Source: Pantoea sp. Cy-639
GTDB lineage: Bacteria; Pseudomonadota; Gammaproteobacteria; Pseudomonadales; Pseudomonadaceae
Direction: 5' to 3'
Assembly (NCBI RefSeq): GCF_011752525.1
Contig: NZ_VWXI01000002.1
Coordinates: 124,001-188,000, forward strand
Length of the DNA: 64,000 bases
Part shown: positions 7,758 through 18,200 of the stretch, piece after piece
Position numbering within the stretch: the first letter of the stretch is position 1
Layout of the letters: each line of letters begins with the position of its first letter
Program-made: the position numbers and the translations under genes
Notes under the pieces: model-generated
Database searches by the model: none
Seen by the model: the letters and a program-made list of their open reading frames with translations, nothing else
Told to the model about the DNA's origin: nothing

Positions 7758-8648
7758 ATGAACCACCGCACCGCCCTCGGCGCCCTGCACATCGGCGCGC
7801 TGTTCTTCGGCCTGACCGGCGTCTTCGGCAAACTGGCCGCCAGCGCCAGCCCCTCGATCATCGTCTTCGGCCGCGCCGCCTTCGCCGTGCTGGCCCTGGG
7901 CCTGTTCGCCAGCCTGGCACGCCAGGCCTGGCAACCACTGCGCGGCCAGGACCTGCGCCGACTGCTGCTGGGTGGCGTGCTGCTGGCCGGACACTGGGTG
8001 AGCTTCTTCGTCGCGGTCAAGGTCGGCGGCGTGGCCATCGCCACCCTGGGCTTCGCCAGCTTCCCGGCCTTCACCGTGATCCTCGAGGGCCTGCTGTTTC
8101 GCGAGCGAATCCGCCGCAACGAAGCGTTGCTGGTAGTGCTGGTGAGCATCGGCCTGGTGCTGGTCACCCCGCAGTTCGACCTGGCCAGCGAAGCCACCGG
8201 CGGGTTGCTCTGGGCGCTGCTGTCGGGCTTGCTGTTCTCGCTGCTGTCGTTGACCAACCGCGCCGGCTCCGGACGACTGCCAGCCGTGCAGGCCGCGCTA
8301 TGGCAGAACCTGGTGGTGGCCCTGTGCCTGCTGCCGTTCGCCGCGCCAGGGTTGGCTGGCGTGACAGCGATGGACTGGCTGTGGATCGCCCTGCTGGGAA
8401 TCTTCTGCACAGGCGTCGCCCACAGCCTGTTCGTCGCCAGTCTGGCGGTGATCAAGGCCCGCACCGCGGCGGTGGTGTTCGGCATGGAGCCGGTGTATGG
8501 CATCGCCGTGGCCTGGGTAGTGTTCGCCGAGACCCCGACCCTGCGCATGCTCGCCGGTGGCGGCTTGATCATCTTCGCCATCGTGCTGTCCAGCCGCATG
8601 GCCGCCGAGCAGCCACCCAAGCCGCGGCCCTTGGCCGAAGGCACCTGA
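7758..8648 (+). CDS. EamA/DMT-superfamily transporter
   Basis: This inner-membrane protein of 296 residues has ten predicted helices in two EamA repeats (about 5-130 and 145-285). Examples of its helices are LHIGALFFGLTGVFG, LLGGVLLAGHWVSFFVAV and a C-terminal MLAGGGLIIFAIVL. An upstream ATG at 7743 is in frame, but AAAGGA at 7747-7752 is the likely ribosome site, so I start at 7758. The family exports small metabolites or amino acids, and the substrate here is unknown. It sits between an AraC gene and a convergent selenoprotein-W-like gene whose stop codon abuts its own. Confidence 0.88.
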   Translation: MNHRTALGALHIGALFFGLTGVFGKLAASASPSIIVFGRAAFAVLALGLFASLARQAWQPLRGQDLRRLLLGGVLLAGHWVSFFVAVKVGGVAIATLGFASFPAFTVILEGLLFRERIRRNEALLVVLVSIGLVLVTPQFDLASEATGGLLWALLSGLLFSLLSLTNRAGSGRLPAVQAALWQNLVVALCLLPFAAPGLAGVTAMDWLWIALLGIFCTGVAHSLFVASLAVIKARTAAVVFGMEPVYGIAVAWVVFAETPTLRMLAGGGLIIFAIVLSSRMAAEQPPKPRPLAEGT

Positions 8649-8930
8649 TCAGCGATCGATGTGGCCCAGGTCGCGTTGCGGGTCGATCAGGTCACGTACC
8701 CGCTGCTTGAGCACCTTGGCCTCGGGAAAACCACCATCGGCCTTGCGCTCCCAGATCTGCACGCCGTCGCAGGTGATGCGGAAGGCGCCCCCGGTCGCCG
8801 GCTCCAGCGCCACCCGGCCGAGTTCGTCGGCGAAGGTGCTGAGCAACTCCTGGGCCAGCCAGGCGGCTCGCAGCAGCCACTGGCACTGGGTGCAGTAAAC
8901 GATGACAATTTCCGGCTTGGTGTCGGCCAT
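8649..8930 (-). CDS. SelT/SelW/SelH-family (Rdx) protein, Cys form
   Basis: The product has 93 residues and a thioredoxin-like fold. An N-terminal strand leads to the CTQC redox motif at about residues 13-16 (VIVYCTQCQWLLRAAWLAQE), followed by the GGAFRITCDGVQIWERK region and the GFPEAKVLKQRVRD helix that define the Rdx family. Eukaryotic relatives carry selenocysteine at the second Cys. Here TGC encodes cysteine, so no selenocysteine insertion is needed. Function is uncertain. The stop codon touches that of the convergent EamA gene. Confidence 0.9.
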   Translation of the reverse strand: MADTKPEIVIVYCTQCQWLLRAAWLAQELLSTFADELGRVALEPATGGAFRITCDGVQIWERKADGGFPEAKVLKQRVRDLIDPQRDLGHIDR

Positions 8931-8997
8931 GATGAAGCGTCTCCAGAGAATGTGCCGCTTATACTAGCGATCTTTACCCTCTGACTTGAGACTCACG

Positions 8998-11184
8998 ATG
9001 CGCCGCCTGCTGTTCTGCCTTCTGCTGACGCTCACTTCGCTTTCCGTGCTCGCCGCCGAGCAGGCCCGACCGAAGATCGGCCTGGTGCTGTCCGGCGGCG
9101 CGGCCCGTGGCCTGGCCCATATCGGCGTGCTCAAGGCACTGGAGGAACAGGGCGTGCATATCGACGCCATCGCCGGCACCAGCATGGGCGCGGTGGTCGG
9201 CGGGCTCTACGCCTCGGGCTACAGCATCGAGGAGCTGGAAAAGCTGGCCACCACCCTGGACTGGCAGCAGGCGTTGTCGGATGCCCCACCGCGCAAGGAC
9301 GTGCCGTTCCGGCGCAAGCAGGACGACCGCGACTTCCTGGTCAAGCAGAAGCTGAGCTTTCGCGACGATGGCAGCCTGGGCCTGCCGCTGGGAGTGATCC
9401 AGGGCCAGAACCTGGCCCTGCTGCTGGAAAGCAAGCTGGCCCACACTGCCGACATCCGCGACTTCGACAAGCTGCCGATCCCCTTCCGCGCCGTGGCCAC
9501 CGACATCGCCAGCGGCGAGAAGGTGGTGTTCCGCCGTGGCCACCTGCCCCAGGTGATCCGTGCCAGCATGTCGATCCCGGCTGTATTCGCGCCGGTGGAG
9601 CTGGATGGCCGGCTGCTGGTGGACGGCGGCATGACCGACAACATCCCCCTGGACGTGGTGCGCGAGATGGGTGTCGACCTGGCCATCGTGGTCGACATCG
9701 GCACACCGCTGCGCAACCGCAAGCAACTGGCCACGGTGGTCGATGTGCTCAACCAGTCGATCACCCTGATGACCCGCCGCAACTCCGAGGAGCAACTGGC
9801 CAGCCTGGGGCGCGAAGACATCCTCGTGCAACCGCCCCTGGCCAGCTTCGGCGTCACCGATTTCGGTCGCGCCCGTGACATGATCGATGCCGGCTACCGC
9901 GCCACCCGCGCCCTCGATCCGCGCCTCGCCGCGCTGCACCGCCCCGACGGCGGCGGCAACCTGGCCGCGGCCCGCTCGCCGGGTCAGCGCACCCCGGTCA
10001 TCACCGCGATCAAGGTCGAGAACGACTCCAAGGTCAGCGACGACGTGATCCGCTACTACATCCGCCAGCACGTCGGCGAACCACTGGACCTCGACCGCCT
10101 GCAGACCGACATGGGCACCCTGTACGGCCTCGACTACTTCGACCAGGTGCAGTACCGGGTGGTGCACAAGGGCGATGACAACACCCTGGTAATCAACGCC
10201 CGAGGCCGCCGCGGTGGTACCGACTACCTGCGCCTGGGCTTGAACCTGTCCGACGACATGCGTGGCGACAGCGCCTTCAACCTGGGCGCCAGCTACCGGG
10301 TCAACGGCATCAACCGGCTGGGCGCGGAATGGCTGACCCGGGCGCAGATCGGTGACAAGCAGGAGCTCTACAGCGAGTTCTACCAGCCGCTGGACATCGG
10401 TTCGCGCTATTTCGTCGCCCCGTATCTGGACCTCGGCTCGCAAAACGTCGAGTCCACCCTGGACAACGACCCGATCGCCGAGTATCGCCTCGAGCGCTAT
10501 GGTTTCGGGCTGAACCTGGGGCGCCAGATCAGCACCTACGGCGAAGTGCGCCTGGGCGTGGGCAAGGCCTGGGGCAAGGCCCAGGTACGCGTGGGTGACC
10601 AGGACCTGCCGGATGTCAGCTTCAATGAAGGCTTCTACGAACTGAAGTACTCCTACGACACCTTCGACAACGTGTACTTCCCCCACAGCGGCGAGGACAT
10701 CGGCCTGACCGTGCGCAAGTACGACAAGTCGCTGGATTCGGACCAGAGCTACCGGCAGTGGGCGCTGAACCTGGACAAGGCCTTCAGCAGCGGGCCGAAC
10801 ACCCTGGTACTGGGCGGCCGCTACGGGCGCACCCTGGACACAGCCGAGGTGGTGACCTCGAGCTTCGTGTTCGGTGGCGCACGGCAGTTGTCAGGCTTCC
10901 GCCAGGATTCGGTGTCCGGGCAGAACATGAGCCTGCTGCGCATGGTCTACTACCGTCGCCTCACGCCGAGGGCCTACCTGCCGCTGGACTTCCCGCTGTA
11001 CCTGGGCGGCTCGCTGGAGCGGGGCCGAGCCTGGAACAACGACAATGAGTTCGACAGTGGCTACATCAACGCAGCGAGTATCTTCCTGGGACTGGAAACG
11101 CCGCTGGGACCACTGAATCTGAGCTACGGGGCCAACAGTGACCATGAGAAGGCGGTGTACCTGAACCTGGGGCACACCTTCTAG
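8998..11184 (+). CDS. plpD: PlpD-type patatin phospholipase autotransporter (type Vd)
   Basis: The product has 728 residues. A signal peptide (about 1-20) is followed by a patatin lipase domain with oxyanion loop SGGAARG (32-38), nucleophile elbow GTSMG with Ser62, and the DGG dyad with Asp209. One POTRA domain (about 333-405) and a 16-strand-type outer-membrane barrel ending in GHTF complete it. This order matches P. aeruginosa PlpD, a secreted phospholipase A1 with a two-partner-like translocator fused on. A TTG at 8986 is in frame, but ATG 8998 starts the signal peptide properly. The gene is probably monocistronic, with a REP hairpin after the stop. Confidence 0.92.
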   Translation: MRRLLFCLLLTLTSLSVLAAEQARPKIGLVLSGGAARGLAHIGVLKALEEQGVHIDAIAGTSMGAVVGGLYASGYSIEELEKLATTLDWQQALSDAPPRKDVPFRRKQDDRDFLVKQKLSFRDDGSLGLPLGVIQGQNLALLLESKLAHTADIRDFDKLPIPFRAVATDIASGEKVVFRRGHLPQVIRASMSIPAVFAPVELDGRLLVDGGMTDNIPLDVVREMGVDLAIVVDIGTPLRNRKQLATVVDVLNQSITLMTRRNSEEQLASLGREDILVQPPLASFGVTDFGRARDMIDAGYRATRALDPRLAALHRPDGGGNLAAARSPGQRTPVITAIKVENDSKVSDDVIRYYIRQHVGEPLDLDRLQTDMGTLYGLDYFDQVQYRVVHKGDDNTLVINARGRRGGTDYLRLGLNLSDDMRGDSAFNLGASYRVNGINRLGAEWLTRAQIGDKQELYSEFYQPLDIGSRYFVAPYLDLGSQNVESTLDNDPIAEYRLERYGFGLNLGRQISTYGEVRLGVGKAWGKAQVRVGDQDLPDVSFNEGFYELKYSYDTFDNVYFPHSGEDIGLTVRKYDKSLDSDQSYRQWALNLDKAFSSGPNTLVLGGRYGRTLDTAEVVTSSFVFGGARQLSGFRQDSVSGQNMSLLRMVYYRRLTPRAYLPLDFPLYLGGSLERGRAWNNDNEFDSGYINAASIFLGLETPLGPLNLSYGANSDHEKAVYLNLGHTF

Positions 11185-11201
11185 GCTCTGTGTGAAATGA
11201 C

Positions 11202-11252
11202 CGCGGGGCAAGCCCGCCCCCAGATCATGCCTGGGAGCGGGCTTGCCCCGCG
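11202..11252. repeat. Paired REP palindrome between convergent genes
   Basis: CGCGGGGCAAGCCCGC at 11202-11217 is mirrored by GCGGGCTTGCCCCGCG at 11237-11252. This is the standard P. putida-group REP in inverted pair form, lying between the PlpD and MarR genes, where it can end transcripts from both sides. Confidence 0.85.
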
Positions 11253-11267
11253 ATGGCGTGCAGCCGC

Positions 11268-11705
11268 TCAGGATTTTTCGAGGTTGCCGAGAATCTTCGC
11301 ATGCACCCGCATGCACACTTCCAGATCAGCTTCGTCCACGCCAGTGAACAGTTCGACGCGCAAGGCGTTGGCGATGGTCTCGATCTGCTCGATCAGCGGC
11401 TTGGCCGGCGGGCAGAGCAGGATCTTCTTCGCCCGGCGATCCTCCACCACCGCCTGGCGGCGCACCAGGCCCTGGCTTTCCAGGCTGTCGAGCAAGCGAG
11501 CCAGGGTTGGCCCCTCGACGCCGACGCTCTGCGCCAGCTCACGCTGGGTGGGCGCTTCTTCGAAACGCGCCAGGTGCAACAGCACCAGCCAGCGTGCCTG
11601 GGACAGGTTCAGCCCGGCCAGGCGGCGGTCCAGTTCGGCGCGCCAACCCCGGGACATCTGGGCCAGCTGCATGCCGAAGCGGTGTTGGTTGTCGGTCAGG
11701 GGCAT
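11268..11705 (-). CDS. MarR-family transcriptional regulator
   Basis: The product is a winged-helix protein of 145 residues. The DNA-binding core is visible as TQRELAQSVGVEGPTLARLLDSLESQGLVRRQ followed by the wing with the conserved Asp-Arg (VEDRRAKKILL), flanked by dimerisation helices at both ends. The ATG at 11705 is preferred over an in-frame TTG at 11711. MarR proteins usually repress efflux or degradation genes and respond to small phenolic ligands. No obvious target lies beside it, since recQ downstream is housekeeping. It may be autoregulated. Confidence 0.9.
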   Translation of the reverse strand: MPLTDNQHRFGMQLAQMSRGWRAELDRRLAGLNLSQARWLVLLHLARFEEAPTQRELAQSVGVEGPTLARLLDSLESQGLVRRQAVVEDRRAKKILLCPPAKPLIEQIETIANALRVELFTGVDEADLEVCMRVHAKILGNLEKS

Positions 11706-11843
11706 AAGCAACTCGATGTATAGAACTAATTATTAGTCAGCTAATCATGGCCCGACCGATCAGGCAAGGCTCAGCCGTGGAGAAATAGCTGAAACCCGTG
11801 TAAGAGCCTGACAAAGATCAGCAAATGGCATGAATGCCGGCGA

Positions 11844-13991
<2,148 letters not shown>

Positions 13992-14237
13992 TTGCCACTC
14001 CAAAAATCGCCGTACCATCCTGGACTCAGGCTGGACGATAAATCCGCCGCGCACACACTGAATGCGTAAGCGGTTTTTGCCAGCTGCAACGAAAATCGGC
14101 AGCCGGCACGAAAAACCGCGGAGTATACCCGAGTGCCCTGCCCCCCGGCATGCTCCGGTGACAGACGTTCCCTTTGCCCGCCGGCCGCCGCAAGGTGCTA
14201 GAATCCACTATCGTTTATTCCCCAAGGTAGCCCCGTA

Positions 14238-14825
14238 ATGTCCTTCGCCGAGCAACTGACCCGCCTGCAAGCCTTCCTCGACGCCGACGAGCTGCACGAA
14301 GAAGCGCTGGACTACGTCGCCGCACACGGCTACCTGACCGCGCTGTCGATCTGCTCGGAAGAAGTGCCAGAGCGCGAATGGATCGACGCGCTGTTCGCCG
14401 AGGAACCCCACTACGCCAGCGAGGCCCAGCGCACCGAGATCGAAGCCACCCTGGTCGCGCTCAAGGGCCACATCGCCCGCCAACTGGCCAGCGACGAGGA
14501 GTTCGACCTGCCATGCGAGCTGGACCTGACCGACGAGCCGGACGATTCCGACCTGCGCGGCTGGTGCATTGGCTTCATGGAAGGTGTGTTCCTGCGTGAA
14601 GAGGCCTGGTTCGAGAACGCCGAGGAAGAAGTCAGCGAAATGCTCCTGCCGATCATGGTCGGCTCGGGCCTGTTCGACGAACAGCCGGAGTTCGCCGACA
14701 TCGCCAGCAACGCCAACCTGCAGGACGACATGATCGTGCAGATCCCCGAGGCGCTGAGCGCCCTGTTCCTGCTGCTGCACGCCCCCGAAGAAAAACCTGC
14801 CCTGCTCAAGCCTCGCCACCACTGA
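14238..14825 (+). CDS. YecA/UPF0149-family protein
   Basis: This acidic cytoplasmic protein of 195 residues has the UPF0149 core: GYLTALSIC near residue 35 and the central RGWCIGFMEGVFLREEAW with its aromatic and glutamate residues. A C-terminal SEC-type zinc tail, found in longer YecA proteins, is absent. Function is not established. It is divergent from recQ across about 245 bases. The next gene, ybaN-like, starts 6 bases after its stop, so the two are probably co-transcribed. Confidence 0.88.
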   Translation: MSFAEQLTRLQAFLDADELHEEALDYVAAHGYLTALSICSEEVPEREWIDALFAEEPHYASEAQRTEIEATLVALKGHIARQLASDEEFDLPCELDLTDEPDDSDLRGWCIGFMEGVFLREEAWFENAEEEVSEMLLPIMVGSGLFDEQPEFADIASNANLQDDMIVQIPEALSALFLLLHAPEEKPALLKPRHH

Positions 14826-14831
14826 TCACGC

Positions 14832-15200
14832 GTGGTGCGCTACCTGCTGCTGGCCACCGGCTGGCTCAGTGTCGCGCTGGGGGTGGCAGGAATTTTCCTG
14901 CCGGTGTTGCCCACCACCCCGTTCCTGCTGCTCGCGGCGGCCTGCTTCGCCCGTAGCTCGCCGCGCTTTCACCACTGGCTGGTGAACCACCCGAAGCTCG
15001 GGCCATGGATCCACGACTACCTCAGCGGTGAAGGCATTCCCTTGAAGGGCAAGGTCTACGCCATCGGCCTGATGTGGGCGAGCATCGGGCTCTCCTGCTA
15101 CCTGGTGCCGCTGTTCTGGGCGCGAGCGTTCATGTTGACCAGCGCGGTGCTGGTCAGCGCGTGGATCCTGAAGCAGAAGACCCTGCGGCGCCTGCGCTGA
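14832..15200 (+). CDS. YbaN/DUF454-family inner-membrane protein
   Basis: The product has 122 residues. The first helix contains the family signature GVAGIFLPVLPTTPFLLLAAACFARSS, followed by FHHWLVNHPKLGPWIHDY and two more helices, as in E. coli YbaN. The start is GTG (14832, or the adjacent GTG at 14835), 6 bases after the upstream stop, which points to translational coupling. No function is known for the family. It is convergent with the large adhesin gene, separated by a REP. Confidence 0.88.
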   Translation: MVRYLLLATGWLSVALGVAGIFLPVLPTTPFLLLAAACFARSSPRFHHWLVNHPKLGPWIHDYLSGEGIPLKGKVYAIGLMWASIGLSCYLVPLFWARAFMLTSAVLVSAWILKQKTLRRLR

Positions 15201-15205
15201 CCCCC

Positions 15206-15230
15206 ATCGCGGGGCAAGCCCGCGCCCACG
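15206..15230. repeat. Single REP element between convergent genes
   Basis: ATCGCGGGGCAAGCCCGC followed by GCCCACG is a P. putida-type REP. It lies between the ybaN-like stop and the adhesin stop and probably acts as a shared 3' end. Confidence 0.75.
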
Positions 15231-15244
15231 CTGGCGCAGTGGGC

Positions 15245-18200
15245 TTACACCGTGTCCACCTTCAGCGAATGGTCATTGAGCATGCCGTTGATGATGGTCG
15301 CGGTGTCATGCCCTGCCGCGATCACCCCGCCCGCCCCGGCAGAAACCCCATAATGCTGGGCCAGGTCGACACCCGCCAGGTCGATGGTCTGGGTCGGTGC
15401 CGCGCCAGCGACACTGCTGACCTCGATGGTCGACACGACATTACTGCCGGTACCGCTGACCTTGAAGTGCAGGTAGTCGTCCAGTGACGCACTGGTGGCG
15501 TTCTCGCCCTGCAGCAACTGCGACAGGTCGAGGTGATCGCTGCCTGGCGTGAAGTCGGTCACGGTATCGTGCCCCGTGTCGCCCTTCTGCCAGACGAACG
15601 TGTCGTTGCCCGGGCCACCGGTCATCACATCGTCGCCCGGGCCGCCGATCAGGGTGTCATTGCCTGCGCCGCCCTTGAGCACATCGTTGCCAGCACCACC
15701 ATTGAGCACATTGTCGCCATCGTTGCCGATCAGGGTGTCGTTGTAGTTCGAGCCGATCAGGTTCGCGATGTTGACCAATGTGTCCATGCCCGCGCCCACG
15801 GTGTTCTGCACACCGACATGGCTCAGGTCGACCACCACCCCAGCGCTTGCCCGGGCGAAACTGGCCGTGTTGATGCCCGCCCCGCCATCGAGCAGGTCAT
15901 TGCCAGGGCCGGCGATCAGCAGGTCATTGCCGTCGCCGCCATACAAGTGATCGTTGCCCGGCCCCGCCACCAGTACGTCATTGCCAGCGCCGCCATTGAT
16001 GATGTTGTCACCAGGCCCGCCCACCAGCACATCGTCGCCACTGGTACCGGCCAGGGTGTGCCCGGCCTGGTAAGTGATGTCGACGGCGCCGGTGGCCGTG
16101 CCGCCATGCCCATCGCTGAGGTTGTAGCTGTCGTGGATCACCTCGTTGGTGGCGTTGCTGTAGTCCACCACCAGGCTCAGCTTGTAGTTTTCCGCCGCTT
16201 TGCTATTGCCCACGGCATTGTCGGTATTCACCAGGTGCACGCTGTACACCCCATCATGGCTGGCGGTGAAGCTGCCACCATCGGCGATGGCCTGGTAGCT
16301 GCCGCCGGCCTCCTTCCACTCCATCGCCAGGTTGCCTGCGGGCCGGTCGTGGTCCAGGGTCAGCGTCTCGCCTTTGTGCAATGTCACCGTGAAGGTGTCC
16401 TCGTCGTTGGCGTTGGCGCTGCTGATCACGCCCAGGTAGCCGACCACCACCAGGGCAGCGGTCATGCTGCCGGATACGCTGGTGAACTCGCTGCGCGCAA
16501 GATCGCGGAACTGGTTCTCGGGCTTGTTGGGTACACCATCGAACAGCACGGTCTGGACCTGGGCCCCGACCGTGAAGCCCGCGCCTTTGTCGGCAAAGCC
16601 GGTATTGAAAGTGATCGGCGAGGCACTCAGGCGATCGTGATCCGGATCACTGTCGTTGGCCAGCAAGGCTTCGGCCGGCACGCTGAGGCTGCTGCCCGCG
16701 ATGTTGGTGATGATGTGATCGGCCACCGCCACCGGCGCGCCATTGCTGTTGACGTTGATCGTCAGGTTGGCAGCGCTGGTGTCGCCGTCGTTGTCGGCGG
16801 CGACGAAACCGATCTTCTCCACCTGGTTGCTGCCGATGTCCTTCGGCGGCGTGTAGGTGAACTCGCCGCTGTCCATCGCCACCCGCAGGCTGCCGCCCAG
16901 GCCGGTCCTGATGATCAGGCTGTTGTCGCTGCTGTCGAACAGCCCCTTGTCGGCCCCGCCGCTTACCGTATACCCCCCATGCCCGGCGTTGGCCTTGGGA
17001 TCGTAGGTATAGGTGGTGCCATCGACCAGCAGCGCCTTGATGAAACCACCGTCGGCGCCAAAGGTGCCGCCGCTCATCAGGCTGCCGGAGACCGGCGCGC
17101 CCTGCACCGTGCCCGACAGCACCGCGCTGAGTTGGCCAAGATCGGTGACCACCACCGAGTTGGTGTCGACATGACTGCTGCCGTCATAGGCCAATGGATT
17201 GAGGTTGCCCTCGTTGACCCCGGCCCCCAGGCCAATCGCGTAGGACTTGATGCCATTGCTGTCGAGGAAGCTTTCCCAGGTTGCCTCGCGGCCGGCCGTC
17301 ATGCCATGGCCACTGCTGGGGGCACCATCGGAAAAGAAGTAGGCGACGTTCTGCGCCCCTTCGAGCTTGCCGCTGCTGGCAAAGACCTGCTGGGCCTTGG
17401 TGGCGGCCGCGTCGTAGTAAGTTGCACCACCCGCGCTGAGCCCGGCGACGATGCTCTTGGCTTCGCTGATCGAGACCCACACTGGCGACTGGGCAGTGGC
17501 GCCGCTGGAGAAGGTGACGATCTGCACCTTGATCTCGCCCATGGCGTCGTAGCGGTCAAGCAGGCTGTTGATGGCCTGCTTGGCCAGGGCCAGGCGGGTC
17601 AGGCCCTGGACACCAGAGGCATCGTTCATGCTGCCCGAGACATCGATCACCAGCAGCAGGTTGGAGTCCACCGGACTCGGCGTGATGCTGCGCACCGCCG
17701 ATTCAGTCTGCGGCACGTCATCGACGATGTTGATGACGATGCTGCTGGTGACACTATTGCCCTGGGCATCAGTGGCCTTGTAGGTGAACGACTCGGTGAC
17801 TGTGTTCGCACCATCATCGGCACCGCCTGGCGTCTTCGGCGCACTGGTCAAGGTGTAGGTGTAGGAGCCATCGGGGTTGAGCTGAATCTGTCCGTATTGC
17901 CCCACTGCGTTTCCAACCAAGGTGAACGTCAGGGCTCCGGAACCTCCTGTGACCGACCCCGCCAACGAGCCCGACGCCGTCTCGGCGGTCGAGGTCGGAT
18001 CGCTGCCGGTGACGTTGCCCGCCGCCAGGTCATTGCCATCGCGGACCAGGTCCAGGGCCTTCTCATACACCGTCACTTCGCTGTCCGGGCTGGCGATCAG
18101 TTGGCTGTCGTGCACGTTGATGTGGATGGTCGCCGTACTCTCATCGCCGTCGGCATCGCGGATGGTGTAGACGAATGTGTCGCTAGCCCATGCGGGCAGG

